Source of the DNA: Phycisphaerae bacterium | GTDB lineage: Bacteria; Planctomycetota; Phycisphaerae; UBA1845; PWPN01 | Length of the DNA: 64,000 nucleotides | NCBI GenBank assembly: GCA_035384605.1 | Contig: DAOOIV010000016.1 | Span: 6,845-70,844, forward strand | Direction: 5' to 3' | In this document: positions 8,482 to 17,319 of the stretch, piece after piece | How the letters are laid out: each line of letters starts with the position of its first letter | Position numbering within the stretch: the stretch's first letter is position 1 | Position numbers and translations under genes: made by a program | The notes under the pieces: model-generated | What the model was told of the DNA's origin: nothing | Database searches by the model: none | Seen by the model: only the letters and a program-made list of their open reading frames with translations

Positions 8482-9177
8482 GTCTGTCCTCCTTGGAAAG
8501 CAGGAGTTCTCCCACATGTGGCCGCAATGTTCAAGCACGCCGCCGACCGAGCCGGGCGATACAGTACCGCCCAGGCCGCCGTGGCGACCGATTCTACGAA
8601 CCAACCAACGGACCAATAGATCAACAGACCAGCACCCCGCTCCGTTCGCGCCCGCCTTTCCGGAACACCTCTTGTGGTACCACCGCGCCAGAGCACATGG
8701 CGACACCGCGCTCTTTGACAAGTGAAACCATCCGAAGGAGGCGATCGGCCTTCAACCGGATGCAGAGTGACTCTGCACTACCCCGTCCGGCTGACTGCAG
8801 ATCGCTGATCCCTTCTCCGCGCCAAACCAACCCAAACTTGGGTTGTCTGGTGAAACGGCGAACTCGTGTCCTCGCGCCCCGCAATCGCACTCGCCAGACT
8901 TCTCCTGCTCGGCCTTGTCGGGCTGACGAACGCTGAAGATTCCTTTGCGCCAAACAGACCCAAAGCTGGGTAGCCTAGGAAAAATGGAAAAAGAACTGGA
9001 AAAGCATCTAGGTATCTGCGAATAAAGGCTTTACAGCAAAAACCACCCCAGCGAACGTCAGCGTGTGGTTCCTCGTACCTCAGGCGGCGCCGAAATCTCA
9101 AATCCTCGAATCCGGAATCCCAAACCTCAGATCTCAAGTCCTCAACTCTCACATCTCAAACTCTCAAATCTGAAATC
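8482..9177. other. Non-coding stretch with short word repeats
   Basis: About 700 bp between two minus-strand genes. I see no convincing gene. The right end (about 9095-9185) is a run of degenerate 9-11 bp words of the form CTCAAATCTC / GAAATCTCAGATC. The left part holds the upstream region of the glycoside hydrolase gene. A pair of related hairpin repeats is listed separately. Confidence 0.6.
8817..8982. repeat. Pair of related hairpin repeats
   Basis: Two similar sequences at about 8819-8852 and 8947-8982 both read GCGCCAAAC, then ACCCAA-n3-TGGGT hairpin, then a similar tail. They differ at several positions, so they are old copies of one small palindromic element. Confidence 0.45.
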
Positions 9178-10008
9178 TCAGATCCCACATCCCCCCGGCT
9201 CGCCAAACGCCGCCCGAACCAGCCCAGGCAAAACCCTCGCGGCCGGGCCCGTGAGCGGGAAATCCGCCTCCCCAGGAGCCAGACCCACATCGATAGTGGA
9301 CGCCCCGGCCGAGCGCGCGATGCCGGGAAGCATCGCCGCCGGCATCACCATCGCCGACGTCCCGACCGTGATCATGCAATCGCATCGCTCGGCCGCCTCC
9401 TGAGCCAGGCTCCAGGCAGGCTCCGCCATCGCCTCGCCAAACAAGACAATCTTCGGCCGGTGAATCGAGACCCCGCTCGGGCCAAGCATCGAGTGGATGG
9501 CCCTCAGCGCCTTGGGCAGCGCCAAAGTTGCCTCCCTTGCCTCGCGGAGTTTCCGGACAATTCCCTGGATTTCCGTCCGCGACAGCAGCCGCACAAATCG
9601 GCCGCCGAGCGTCACGATCTCGAAAATCGAGCCGTGCACCTCGTGCACAGTGGTGCTGCCCGCCTCCTGGTGCAGGCCATCGACGTTCTGAGTGACCACT
9701 ATGACCCGAACATGTTTCTCCAGCTCGGCGACGGCCAGGTGGGCCGGGTTAGGTGCCGCCACGGCGATCGGTTCCAGCACAGCGATCAGAAAATCGGTAA
9801 ACAAGCGCGGATCGGCAACCGCCGTCTTGACCAAACCGTCCCAAGTGGCGAACCGCTCCGGCGAAAACCGCTCCCACAGCCCGTCGCTGTCACGAAAGGT
9901 CGGAATCCCGCTCTCCGCCGAAATCCCCGCCCCCGTGAAGACCACAACGTTCTTCGCGGCCCGAAGACACTCGGCCGCGGAGGATAGGTTGCCTGCATCA
10001 TCGCTCAT
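9178..10008 (-). CDS. Sirtuin-family NAD-dependent deacylase lacking the zinc cysteines
   Basis: Sirtuins remove acyl groups from lysine or transfer ADP-ribose, using NAD. From the ATG at 10008 the protein has 276 residues with GAGISAESG (26-34), TQNVDGLHQ (106-114) and the catalytic histidine in VHGS (His125), plus the late GTSAMVMPAA nucleotide-binding motif. In normal sirtuins, two CxxC pairs that hold zinc follow the catalytic histidine; here residues 128-190 contain no cysteine at all. The only cysteines are in ECLRAAKN and CDCMITVG. The Rossmann core is otherwise intact, so it may have a non-zinc small domain and altered activity. Start chosen over the longer frame because the first 22 residues of that frame lie in a likely promoter region. 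Confidence 0.82.
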   Translation of the reverse strand: MSDDAGNLSSAAECLRAAKNVVVFTGAGISAESGIPTFRDSDGLWERFSPERFATWDGLVKTAVADPRLFTDFLIAVLEPIAVAAPNPAHLAVAELEKHVRVIVVTQNVDGLHQEAGSTTVHEVHGSIFEIVTLGGRFVRLLSRTEIQGIVRKLREAREATLALPKALRAIHSMLGPSGVSIHRPKIVLFGEAMAEPAWSLAQEAAERCDCMITVGTSAMVMPAAMLPGIARSAGASTIDVGLAPGEADFPLTGPAARVLPGLVRAAFGEPGGCGI

Positions 10009-10139
10009 AGGTTCTCTGGAGAAAATGATACCGCAGGTGTGGTGCCTGGGCGAGGCACCGCAGAAGATGCCCACGCGAAGCTACGGGTATGGCAACCGGC
10101 AAACGAAGCCTGCCGCCGTCCCTGGTAGACATCGAGCAA

Positions 10140-10844
10140 TCAGTTCAGGTACAGAAGGTAGGTCCTTCCGGACGCACGATCCCAAAGCATCTTCGCCGTT
10201 ATGGTCGCGATACCTTCGCAATGCTCATGGACGAAGAGAACGGGATCTGGCATCGGCTCGACGTTCTTCCACGCTCGGCCGCCGTGAATGGTGAAGTTTG
10301 AGAACGCCCGTTCCCAGAGCCAGGGCCACTGTTTTCCCATCTGTTGCGACCAGATTGTCATCGTCTCCTTGTCAACGACGAAGCCCCTGTGCTGCACGAG
10401 CCGCTCGATTGTTGCCTGATCAGCTTTGAATCGCATGAGAATAGCTTGATCTCCGCTGAGACCGATGCTTGCGCTGTCGATGGCAAGCTCGCTTACGCCT
10501 GGAGGCGGCGACACGCCGAATACACGCGTGAAGAGCCGATTGCCGGTTCCGGCGAAGCACGCCAGGAAGCTACCACATACCAAGAGGGCGAGAATCACCT
10601 GAATTCTGCGTCCCATTGACCAGTCGCGGATGACACGTTCAAGAACGAGAGAATCGAGAAGGCCGATGATCAGTGCGGTCGCCAAGGTGCTGGCGACCGT
10701 GGAGAAGCACCAGTCCTTCGACAGAATGGCCACGGCCACCGCAGTACATAACGACCCAATCAGAACAAGTGCGAAACGCGGAATCGGCCGCGGCCAGGTT
10801 GACGCCGGTTGCAGGGGCTGCTCAGAGTCAGGAGTCTCAGCCAT
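10140..10844 (-). CDS. Membrane protein of unknown function
   Basis: Not recognised. From ATG 10844 (GGAG 6 nt upstream) the 234-residue protein starts with a polar, proline-rich segment, then has three hydrophobic segments (IPRFALVLIGSLCTAVAV, then VASTLATALIIGLLDSLV, then IQVILALLVCGSFLACF) and a soluble C-terminal domain of about 120 residues with many Trp and charged residues. The C-terminal part should sit on one side of the membrane as a sensor or binding domain; I see no catalytic motif. It follows the same direction as the sirtuin gene and shares a similar sequence just before its start, so both could be expressed under the same conditions. Confidence 0.6.
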   Translation of the reverse strand: MAETPDSEQPLQPASTWPRPIPRFALVLIGSLCTAVAVAILSKDWCFSTVASTLATALIIGLLDSLVLERVIRDWSMGRRIQVILALLVCGSFLACFAGTGNRLFTRVFGVSPPPGVSELAIDSASIGLSGDQAILMRFKADQATIERLVQHRGFVVDKETMTIWSQQMGKQWPWLWERAFSNFTIHGGRAWKNVEPMPDPVLFVHEHCEGIATITAKMLWDRASGRTYLLYLN

Positions 10845-10921
10845 GGGTTCTCCATGGAATATCATACCGTCGTGTCTCATGTCCGGAAGTGGGTTCGCGC
10901 CGAGGAGCAACGGCGACAAGG

Positions 10922-11155
10922 CAGTCTTGCGGCCGGTCTCGGTCGCCGGGGCGACTCCGCCTGCGGCGAGGCAGGCTCAACTCTGCCCTACCGGCTGAAA
11001 GCTGACCGCTGATCGCTGACCGCTTTCTCCGCTCACCCCGCCTTGCCTTCCAGCCGCGCCTGTGCCGCGGCCATCTCCTCGGCGGTAGGGGCCTTGCCGC
11101 TGCGGATCATGTCGATGAAGCAGTCGAACAGGTAGGTAGCATCGTGCGGGCCGGG
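10922..11155. repeat. 234-bp direct repeat, copy A (carA tail plus downstream spacer)
   Basis: Matches 12095-12328 at a fixed offset of 1173 bp with two mismatches that I can see. Of its 234 bp, 123 bp equal the last 40 codons plus stop of carA and 111 bp equal the spacer just downstream of carA. The toxin-antitoxin pair lies between the two copies. The right border at 11155 falls exactly in a hairpin of an interspersed repeat. Confidence 0.93.
11033..11155 (-). pseudogene. Duplicated fragment of the carA 3' end
   Basis: On the minus strand this encodes the last 40 residues of CarA (from HDATYLFDCFIDMI onwards) identical to the intact gene, including the stop codon at the same relative place. 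There is no start, no glutaminase active site and no upstream part of carA, so it is a gene remnant created by duplication, not a working gene. Confidence 0.9.
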
Positions 11156-11190
11156 CTTCCAGCCCGTCGCGGATCGGCAAGATGCCGGCT
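11152..11190. repeat. Interspersed double-hairpin repeat at the duplication border
   Basis: CGGGC-TTCCA-GCCCG (11152-11166) is followed by CGGCAAGATGCCGG (11175-11188). A second member with the same plan, CAGGC-CTCCA-GCCTG and later CCGGCAAGATGC, lies at 28220-28290 near the MoxR gene. Confidence 0.55.
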
Positions 11191-11256
11191 CAACACGATG
11201 ATTCTTTCTGCGTTTCTGCTTGACCCCAGCGCGAAGAAGTGGCCGGGAGTAGCGCT

Positions 11257-11718
11257 TCATGCCTGCGGCTTGCCGGTCGGCAACTGGGGGTTTGCCTGAG
11301 GATCGATCGCTGCCATTCCTTCGGCGGTTGCGGCGGCAAGCAACTCGGCATCAGACGCAATCACGCTGACCGACTCTTCCAGTTCCTTCCCCATCATGGC
11401 GGCGGACGCCAAATGGATTGCATCCGCAGTGCGGAGGCGATGGCGGCGGACAAGCGCCTCCGCCTGCTCGAGGACGGTTGCGGAAACGCCCGCTTCGTAG
11501 ATCGCCTCGCGGTCGCGTCCGATCTTGCCCAACACTGCGCCTATCTCCGAGTCCGAGCGTCCGGCGCGGCGAAGGATCGCCGAAATGACCTCGATGTACC
11601 CCAAGCTGGAACACGCCACGGGCAAGCGCAGGTCCCAGAACCCACGCATCCAGTCGCTTCCAGCTTCCCGCACGTAACACTTGACCCAGGCGCTGGCATC
11701 AAGGTAGTAGAGGCTCAT
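11257..11718 (-). CDS. VapC-like PIN-domain toxin ribonuclease
   Basis: PIN-domain proteins of this type are toxin ribonucleases of type II toxin-antitoxin modules. The 153-residue protein carries the acidic quartet expected for catalysis: Asp7 in YLDASAWVK, Glu43 in GYIEVISAI, Asp99 in TADAIHLA and Asp123 in ASDAELLA. Length is slightly above the usual 130-140. Its ATG overlaps the stop of the upstream antitoxin gene by 4 bp (ATGA), the classic coupled arrangement with antitoxin first. The pair is enclosed by two copies of the carA tail, so it probably arrived by recombination. Confidence 0.88.
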   Translation of the reverse strand: MSLYYLDASAWVKCYVREAGSDWMRGFWDLRLPVACSSLGYIEVISAILRRAGRSDSEIGAVLGKIGRDREAIYEAGVSATVLEQAEALVRRHRLRTADAIHLASAAMMGKELEESVSVIASDAELLAAATAEGMAAIDPQANPQLPTGKPQA

Positions 11719-11963
11719 CGCCGATCCTCAACGAGGGTCTGGGAAACCGGCGGGTCACCCAGGTCCAGCTGCCTGATCTGCTCTTCGTTCCATCGCACCG
11801 GCGGACGGATGCCGGCCTTCAAAAGGCGTGCCTGTTGATCGGTTTCGGAGATCGGCTGAGGAGTGACGACGACATGCACGGTTTGGTCAGGCTGCCCCGT
11901 CGGCAACTCTAGACGAAGCACGCCATCCGGTCCGGTCTTCGCCGTTGTTTCAACCGTTCGCAT
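11715..11963 (-). CDS. Antitoxin of the PIN-toxin pair
   Basis: 82-residue partner gene upstream of the PIN toxin. The ATG at 11963 has AAGGAG about 7 nt upstream; the longer open frame upstream runs through the promoter. The N-terminal half (MRTVETTAKTGPDGVLRLEL) looks like a beta-rich, SpoVT/AbrB- or DUF-type dimer and DNA-binding region; the C-terminal half (RPPVRWNEEQIRQLDLGDPP) is likely the flexible toxin-neutralising tail. Family placement is tentative. The inverted repeat in its leader fits autoregulation, which is general for such modules. Confidence 0.75.
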   Translation of the reverse strand: MRTVETTAKTGPDGVLRLELPTGQPDQTVHVVVTPQPISETDQQARLLKAGIRPPVRWNEEQIRQLDLGDPPVSQTLVEDRR

Positions 11964-11981
11964 GTTCGGTCTCCTTTGGAC

Positions 11982-12015
11982 GGCAAGTATGTTGCCTTGC
12001 CACAAGATCATTATA
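11982..12015 (-). promoter_or_regulatory. Promoter and operator of the toxin-antitoxin pair
   Basis: On the minus strand a consensus TATAAT (12010-12015) is followed at once by a perfect 6-bp inverted repeat GGCAAG-n8-CTTGCC (11982-12001) between the expected transcription start and the antitoxin ATG. This is the place where an antitoxin would bind to repress its own operon. No strong -35 is found at the normal distance. Confidence 0.55.
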
Positions 12016-12094
12016 TCCGATGCACACCTCATGTGGCTATGGTCCCGACTGCGTAGCTGTCAAGGGAGCGGCCCATCGGTGGGCGAAGACGGCA

Positions 12095-12328
12095 CAGTCT
12101 TGCGGCAGGTCTCGGTCGCCGGGGCGACTCCGCCTGCGGCGAGGCAGGCTCAACTCTGCCCTACCGGCTGAAAGCTGACCGCTGATCGCTGACCGCTTTC
12201 TCCGCTCACCCCGCCTTGCCTTCCAGCCGCGCCTGTGCCGCGGCCATCTCCTCGGCGGTAGGGGCCTTGCCGCTGCGGATCATGTCGATGAAGCAGTCGA
12301 ACAGGTAGGTAGCATCGTGTGGGCCGGG
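12095..12328. repeat. 234-bp direct repeat, copy B (inside and after intact carA)
   Basis: Second copy of the element at 10922-11155. This copy includes the true 3' end of carA (12206-12328) and the following spacer. The spacer part contains the word series GCTGACCGCTGATCGCTGACCGC. Confidence 0.93.
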
Positions 12329-13390
12329 GCTGGCCTCGGGGTGATACTGTACCGAGAAGATCGGCAGGTCCTTGTGCGAGAAACCCTCCAGCGTCTTGTC
12401 GTTGAGGTTCTCATGGGTGGGCACGCCGCCGACCTTGACCAGCGAAGACGTCTCGACCGCGAAGCCGTGATTCTGACTGGTGATCTCGACCCGGCGTGTG
12501 GCCAGGTTCATCACCGGCTGATTGCCGCCGCGATGCCCGAACTTGAGCTTGTATGTCTTGGCCCCCAGGGCCAGACCGAGCAACTGGTGCCCCAGACAGA
12601 TGCCGAAGATCGGGGCCTTGCCGACGAGTCCGCGGAGCGACTTGATCGCGTAGTCCAGCGGTTCCGGGTCGCCCGGGCCGTTGCTGACGAAGATGCCGTC
12701 GGGCTTGTGTTCGAGAATGGCCTCGGCTGCCGTGTCGGGCGGCACAACCGTCACCTCGCAACCGGCCTCCACCAGATTGCGGAGAATATTGCGCTTCATC
12801 CCGCAGTCCATGGCCACGATGCGATACGTGCCCGTCTTGTGGCGGTGATCCATCGCGAACTTGCTCTCGAAGCCGCTCGTCCACTTGAAGGCTTCTTTGG
12901 GCGCGACGCGTTTGACCATGTCCTGACCGACCAGCCCGGGCCAGCTCCGCGCCCGCTCAACCAGGGCCGCGTCGTCGAGTATCTCTGTTGAGATCGACCC
13001 GCGCAGGGCCCCCTGGATCCGCAGCTTACGAGTGATTGCCCGCGTATCGACGCCCTCGATCGCGACGACCCCGTGCTTACGAAGCCAGTCTTCCAGGGAG
13101 CCGCCCGCGCGAAAGTTGCTGTGCCGCCGGGCCAGTTCCTTGATCACGAAACCCTCAACCTGCGGCCCGCGCGATTCGAGATCTTCTTCGGTGATCCCGT
13201 AGTTGCCGATGAGCGGGTAGGTCATGGTCACGATCTGCCCGCAGTACGACGGATCCGTGATGATCTCCTGATACCCGGTCATCGAGGTGTTGAAGCAGAC
13301 TTCGCCGTCATGCGTGCCATCGGCACCAAAGGCCTCGCCGGCAAAGACGGTCCCATCCTCAAGGGCTAGTTTGCAGGGACGATTGGGCAT
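12206..13390 (-). CDS. carA: Carbamoyl-phosphate synthase small (glutaminase) subunit
   Basis: CarA hydrolyses glutamine and passes ammonia to CarB for carbamoyl phosphate, the precursor of arginine and pyrimidines. The 394-residue protein has the N-terminal CPSase small domain (FNTSMTGYQEIITDPSY, residues 33-49) and a class I glutamine amidotransferase domain with the nucleophile Cys265 in GICLGHQLLG, and His350 and Glu352 in QYHPEASPG. All key residues are intact. AGGAG lies about 5 nt before the ATG at 13390. carB is not in the window. The last 40 codons are repeated at 11033-11155. Confidence 0.96.
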   Translation of the reverse strand: MPNRPCKLALEDGTVFAGEAFGADGTHDGEVCFNTSMTGYQEIITDPSYCGQIVTMTYPLIGNYGITEEDLESRGPQVEGFVIKELARRHSNFRAGGSLEDWLRKHGVVAIEGVDTRAITRKLRIQGALRGSISTEILDDAALVERARSWPGLVGQDMVKRVAPKEAFKWTSGFESKFAMDHRHKTGTYRIVAMDCGMKRNILRNLVEAGCEVTVVPPDTAAEAILEHKPDGIFVSNGPGDPEPLDYAIKSLRGLVGKAPIFGICLGHQLLGLALGAKTYKLKFGHRGGNQPVMNLATRRVEITSQNHGFAVETSSLVKVGGVPTHENLNDKTLEGFSHKDLPIFSVQYHPEASPGPHDATYLFDCFIDMIRSGKAPTAEEMAAAQARLEGKAG

Positions 13391-13544
13391 TCCGTGCTCC
13401 TGAATGGTGGTCCTGCGGTTTCGGCCGTGCGAAACGCGGATTCTCTACCGGATTCAATCCCCCGCCCCCAAAGCGGTGGGCCAACCAACATGGGATTCTA
13501 GCGCGCCCGCGGCGTCTTTTGAAGACCGATGGCTCGACAGACGG

Positions 13545-14300
<756 letters not shown>

Positions 14301-14626
14301 GGTGAGTCGCTGCAAGCTGCCCCAACGGGCGTGCTTCAAAGTAGCGATTATACTCGTGGCAGACCCTTTGTGAGACTCCCGCTGATCCCGTCGAAGCCGA
14401 CAGCGGTCCGCAACCGCTTGGACGGGGCCACAACCGGCTTGTCAGCCAACGTCTTCTGCCCCTCCAGACCGCGCGGCTGAACAGGCCGCCTGTGGCACAG
14501 AAAAAACGCCCTCACCGAATTCGTCACCGACTCGCCCGACGACCTTCCCTCCGGTCCCCCGACCGTACGCGTTCCTTTCCAGCCATCAGGTTGATCCGTC
14601 CAGCGGCGCCGGGGATCATAATCGTT
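14301..14626. other. Divergent intergenic region between yggS and trmB
   Basis: About 325 bp that must hold the promoters for both divergent genes. Open frames here continue from the two genes but read as non-coding. I see no confident promoter pair or structured RNA. Confidence 0.5.
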
Positions 14627-15235
14627 ATGTTGACGATTGACGATGTCCTGTTGCCGCCGCCCGGCATCGGCGAGCTGATCGACTTCCAGGCGATCTTTGG
14701 CGACAACCGGCCGATCGAAATGGAGATCGGAACGGGTAAGGGGGGCTTCCTCCTCAATCGGGCCCGCGCCCTGCCAGACAGGGGCTTCCTCGGCATCGAA
14801 TGGGCTGACAAGATCTGCCGCTACGCCGCTGATCGAATGGTCCGATGGGGCGTGACGAATGTCCGTCTAATGCGCGCGGACGCCGGTCATCTGGTCGCAC
14901 ACAGCCTGCCGGCCAAATGCCTGACCATTCTGCACATCTACCACCCCGATCCCTGGCCCAAGAAGCGTCACCACAAGCGACGGCTGATTCAGCCGGCCTT
15001 CATCGCTGCGGCCGCGAATGCCCTCCTGCCCGGCGGCCGAATCGCCATCCAAACCGACCACGCCGAGTACTTCGAGCACATTCGGCAGGTGGTAGCCGGC
15101 GAGCCGCGGCTGATCGAGGTCCCCTTCGACGTGCCCGAGGCCGGGGTGCAGGAGGGTCGTGTCTCAACAAACTACGAGATCAAGTACCTGCGCGAAGGGC
15201 GCCCCATCTATCAACTTGCGATGATGAAGAAGTGA
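14627..15235 (+). CDS. trmB: tRNA (guanine-N7-)-methyltransferase
   Basis: TrmB methylates G46 in the variable loop of tRNA using S-adenosylmethionine. The 202-residue protein has the SAM motif EMEIGTGKGGFLLN, the catalytic region YHPDPWPKKRHHKRRL, and the C-terminal TNYEIKYLREGRPIYQL, all diagnostic. The start at ATG 14627 (MLTIDDVLLPPPG) fits family length. A longer frame goes back to 14492, but the added residues look like non-coding sequence. No clear Shine-Dalgarno precedes the ATG. Confidence 0.93.
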   Translation: MLTIDDVLLPPPGIGELIDFQAIFGDNRPIEMEIGTGKGGFLLNRARALPDRGFLGIEWADKICRYAADRMVRWGVTNVRLMRADAGHLVAHSLPAKCLTILHIYHPDPWPKKRHHKRRLIQPAFIAAAANALLPGGRIAIQTDHAEYFEHIRQVVAGEPRLIEVPFDVPEAGVQEGRVSTNYEIKYLREGRPIYQLAMMKK

Positions 15236-15330
15236 CGAGGGCCTGCAATCAGCCGTCATCTTGCATGTCAGCGACCCCATTCAACAAGCCTTCGACCCGT
15301 GCTCGAGAGCCGTGGCAAGCGATGGCTTTT

Positions 15331-16518
15331 CTATCTGATCAGCCGCACCTCCGCCCAGTCGGCCTGGTCGCCGATGTCGATGTCGTCGCCGAACTCGACG
15401 ATGAGCTGGATCTGCCGGGCGTTTTCGATCGTTGCCAGCAGCGGACGGGCGGCGTCACGACCGGTGACCGGACCGCTGTTGAAGACCTCCTTGCCGTCGG
15501 CCAGCACGCGGAAGATCACGTTTCCCCGGTCACCCACCGCCTCATCGATGCCGATCATCGCCGCCAGTCGGACGAATCCCTCGGGCACGTCGTAGGTCAG
15601 CACCGATCGCGAATGCACGCCGATCCCGCGGTCAAACGACTGCTCACCGATGCGCATCGGCTGATTCGACACCGCGCGATTCACGCGATAGGGCCACCGG
15701 GTTGCACCAAACGGCTCAAACTCGTACTTGGCCGGGGTAAGATCGCTCAGGAACAGCACGCGGTCGGATCGAAAGCGGATTTCGCTCATCTGCTCGATAG
15801 GCAGACTCAGCACAGTACCCATGCTCAGCCGCAGACGCAGCAAATCTGCTTCGATGCCCACGATCTGGCCTGCCCATGTGCAACCATCGCGCAGCGAGCA
15901 GAGTGCCTGAGCGAGAGGCGGCGTCGACTGCCCGGTCGCCATGACCACGGCGAAGGCTTCCTGAGCTGCGAATGGGACGGATCGATCACGCCAGCGGAAA
16001 GAGCCGCCATCGGCGCCGAGCGACTCCAACGTTCCCTTTAGCGTGGTCACGCGATTGTTTCTCACCACCAGAAGCTGATCCTCGTCCGGCTTCTTGTCGG
16101 CCAGGGTCTGCTCAAATGCCGCCGACAGATCGTGCCTCTGATCACCGCAACTGCACATCGCCGCCATCAGAGACAGAGGCACTATCAGCGACTTGGTCCA
16201 CTTTGTTTCCAGCTCGAGCCCGCCCGAGTCGCTGCCCAGCACGCGTGCCGAAATACGACCACCGTCCCTGAGATGGATGACCAGAGGAAGTGGTTGGGAT
16301 TGCGAAGCCGCCGCAGTGTGCGCTGTTTGCCACCTCAGCGATAGCAACTCATCAATACGAACGGTTCTCGCCGCTCCCCCGGTTTGCAGGCGAATCTCGC
16401 CTTCCTGTCCGGGCCCCGCCCACTGCCCCTCGAACACCTGCCCATCGAGCATCAGAGCCTGAACCGGCGACGCCGAAGGTGATACCGCGATAACAAATGC
16501 GACCGCCAGGATGGTCAT
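15331..16518 (-). CDS. Secreted NPCBM-domain protein, last gene of the MoxR-Bat cluster
   Basis: 395 residues with a signal peptide (about 1-20), a central beta-rich region with repeated short motifs on ligand-like chemistry (LRDGGRISARVLG; LSLPIEQMSEIRF), and a C-terminal NPCBM/NEW2 carbohydrate-binding-like module (about 270-395) with the hallmark SFDRGIGVHSRSVLTYDV. The NPCBM module usually binds galactose-type sugars or stabilises glycan enzymes. No catalytic domain is visible. It lies 108 bp downstream of the CxxCxGxG gene in the same direction and closes the minus-strand supercluster. Its place there suggests an envelope-facing role. Confidence 0.8.
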   Translation of the reverse strand: MTILAVAFVIAVSPSASPVQALMLDGQVFEGQWAGPGQEGEIRLQTGGAARTVRIDELLSLRWQTAHTAAASQSQPLPLVIHLRDGGRISARVLGSDSGGLELETKWTKSLIVPLSLMAAMCSCGDQRHDLSAAFEQTLADKKPDEDQLLVVRNNRVTTLKGTLESLGADGGSFRWRDRSVPFAAQEAFAVVMATGQSTPPLAQALCSLRDGCTWAGQIVGIEADLLRLRLSMGTVLSLPIEQMSEIRFRSDRVLFLSDLTPAKYEFEPFGATRWPYRVNRAVSNQPMRIGEQSFDRGIGVHSRSVLTYDVPEGFVRLAAMIGIDEAVGDRGNVIFRVLADGKEVFNSGPVTGRDAARPLLATIENARQIQLIVEFGDDIDIGDQADWAEVRLIR

Positions 16519-16626
16519 TCAGTCACCCCCTACGCCGTGAGCAGGCTCCGGCAGGATCATTGTCTTCCCTGTGATTCTCCATTCAGTGTTCGCAATTCAT
16601 CAGCACTGCGCTCCGCTACGCCGAGG

Positions 16627-17319
16627 CTATTCTTCCTTGGCCAGTTGCTTGTAGTACTGCTCGACGAGCTGTCGGTACTGAGTGGGGAAGTCCTTTCCGA
16701 TCGATTGCAGAATGCGTTCGCGTTCCTCGGGACGCATGTTACCCCATGTCTCCCCCGGCCGAGCAGTCGCCGGTGAATGCTGCTCGCCGGGGCCGCCTTG
16801 CGAGGGCGAGGCCGTCGACTCCTTGGCCGGCTGGTTGGGCCTGCGCACAGCCGCGGCCGTGCTCCTGCGGCATAGGCGGCACCCCTTCCCGCCGCACGCC
16901 TTGCACTGCCCTTGCCTCTGCTGCCGTTCCTGTTCCTCGACCTGCTTGATGAGCCGGTCGAGGATCTCAACCGCTTGTCGCTGGCTTTGCCGCGTGACGA
17001 CATCAGCCTTCCCCGCATCGAGACGTTGACCGGCTTGAGACATCAGGGCCCAGACGCTGCTGAGATCATCCGACGGCCGCGTGGCGACGGATGGGGGGCC
17101 GCAACCGGAAGGTGCGGTCTCCGGGGCGGAGGCCGGAGCGGCAACGCCAAACGATCCGTGCCACAGCAACGCGAAACTCATGATCGCACGAAATGACAGG
17201 CAACGAATGACGAATCGCTGGCCAGGATTCGGCAATTCCCGCCCCCGGTCCATGCCAAACCCTGACCCATGAACCCTGAACCTTTCTGCAAATGGGATTC
17301 CGGTCGCTTCTGTGTTCAT
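16627..17319 (-). CDS. Secreted or membrane-associated CxxCxGxGCxxC protein, unknown function
   Basis: 230 residues by the ATG at 17319, which overlaps the stop of the preceding coiled-coil gene (ATGA), or 184 residues from ATG 17181, where a signal-like segment MSFALLWHGSFGVAAP begins. The stretch between the two starts contains the word-repeat sequence seen at many gene borders here, so the shorter form is possible. The middle holds CKACGGKGCRLC, a zinc-knuckle like one DnaJ repeat, next to a Gln-rich helix (QVEEQERQQRQ). The C-terminus is a conserved helical end (MRPEERERILQSIGKDFP, then YRQLVEQYYKQLAKEE). Function unknown; its place in the MoxR-Bat cluster links it to that complex. Confidence 0.72.
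   Translation of the reverse strand: MNTEATGIPFAERFRVHGSGFGMDRGRELPNPGQRFVIRCLSFRAIMSFALLWHGSFGVAAPASAPETAPSGCGPPSVATRPSDDLSSVWALMSQAGQRLDAGKADVVTRQSQRQAVEILDRLIKQVEEQERQQRQGQCKACGGKGCRLCRRSTAAAVRRPNQPAKESTASPSQGGPGEQHSPATARPGETWGNMRPEERERILQSIGKDFPTQYRQLVEQYYKQLAKEE

Noticed and set aside
14611..14626. CATAAT as a -10 element for a leaderless trmB
   Set aside because: It lies only 3-4 nt before the ATG, too close for a transcription start at the start codon, and there is no matching -35.
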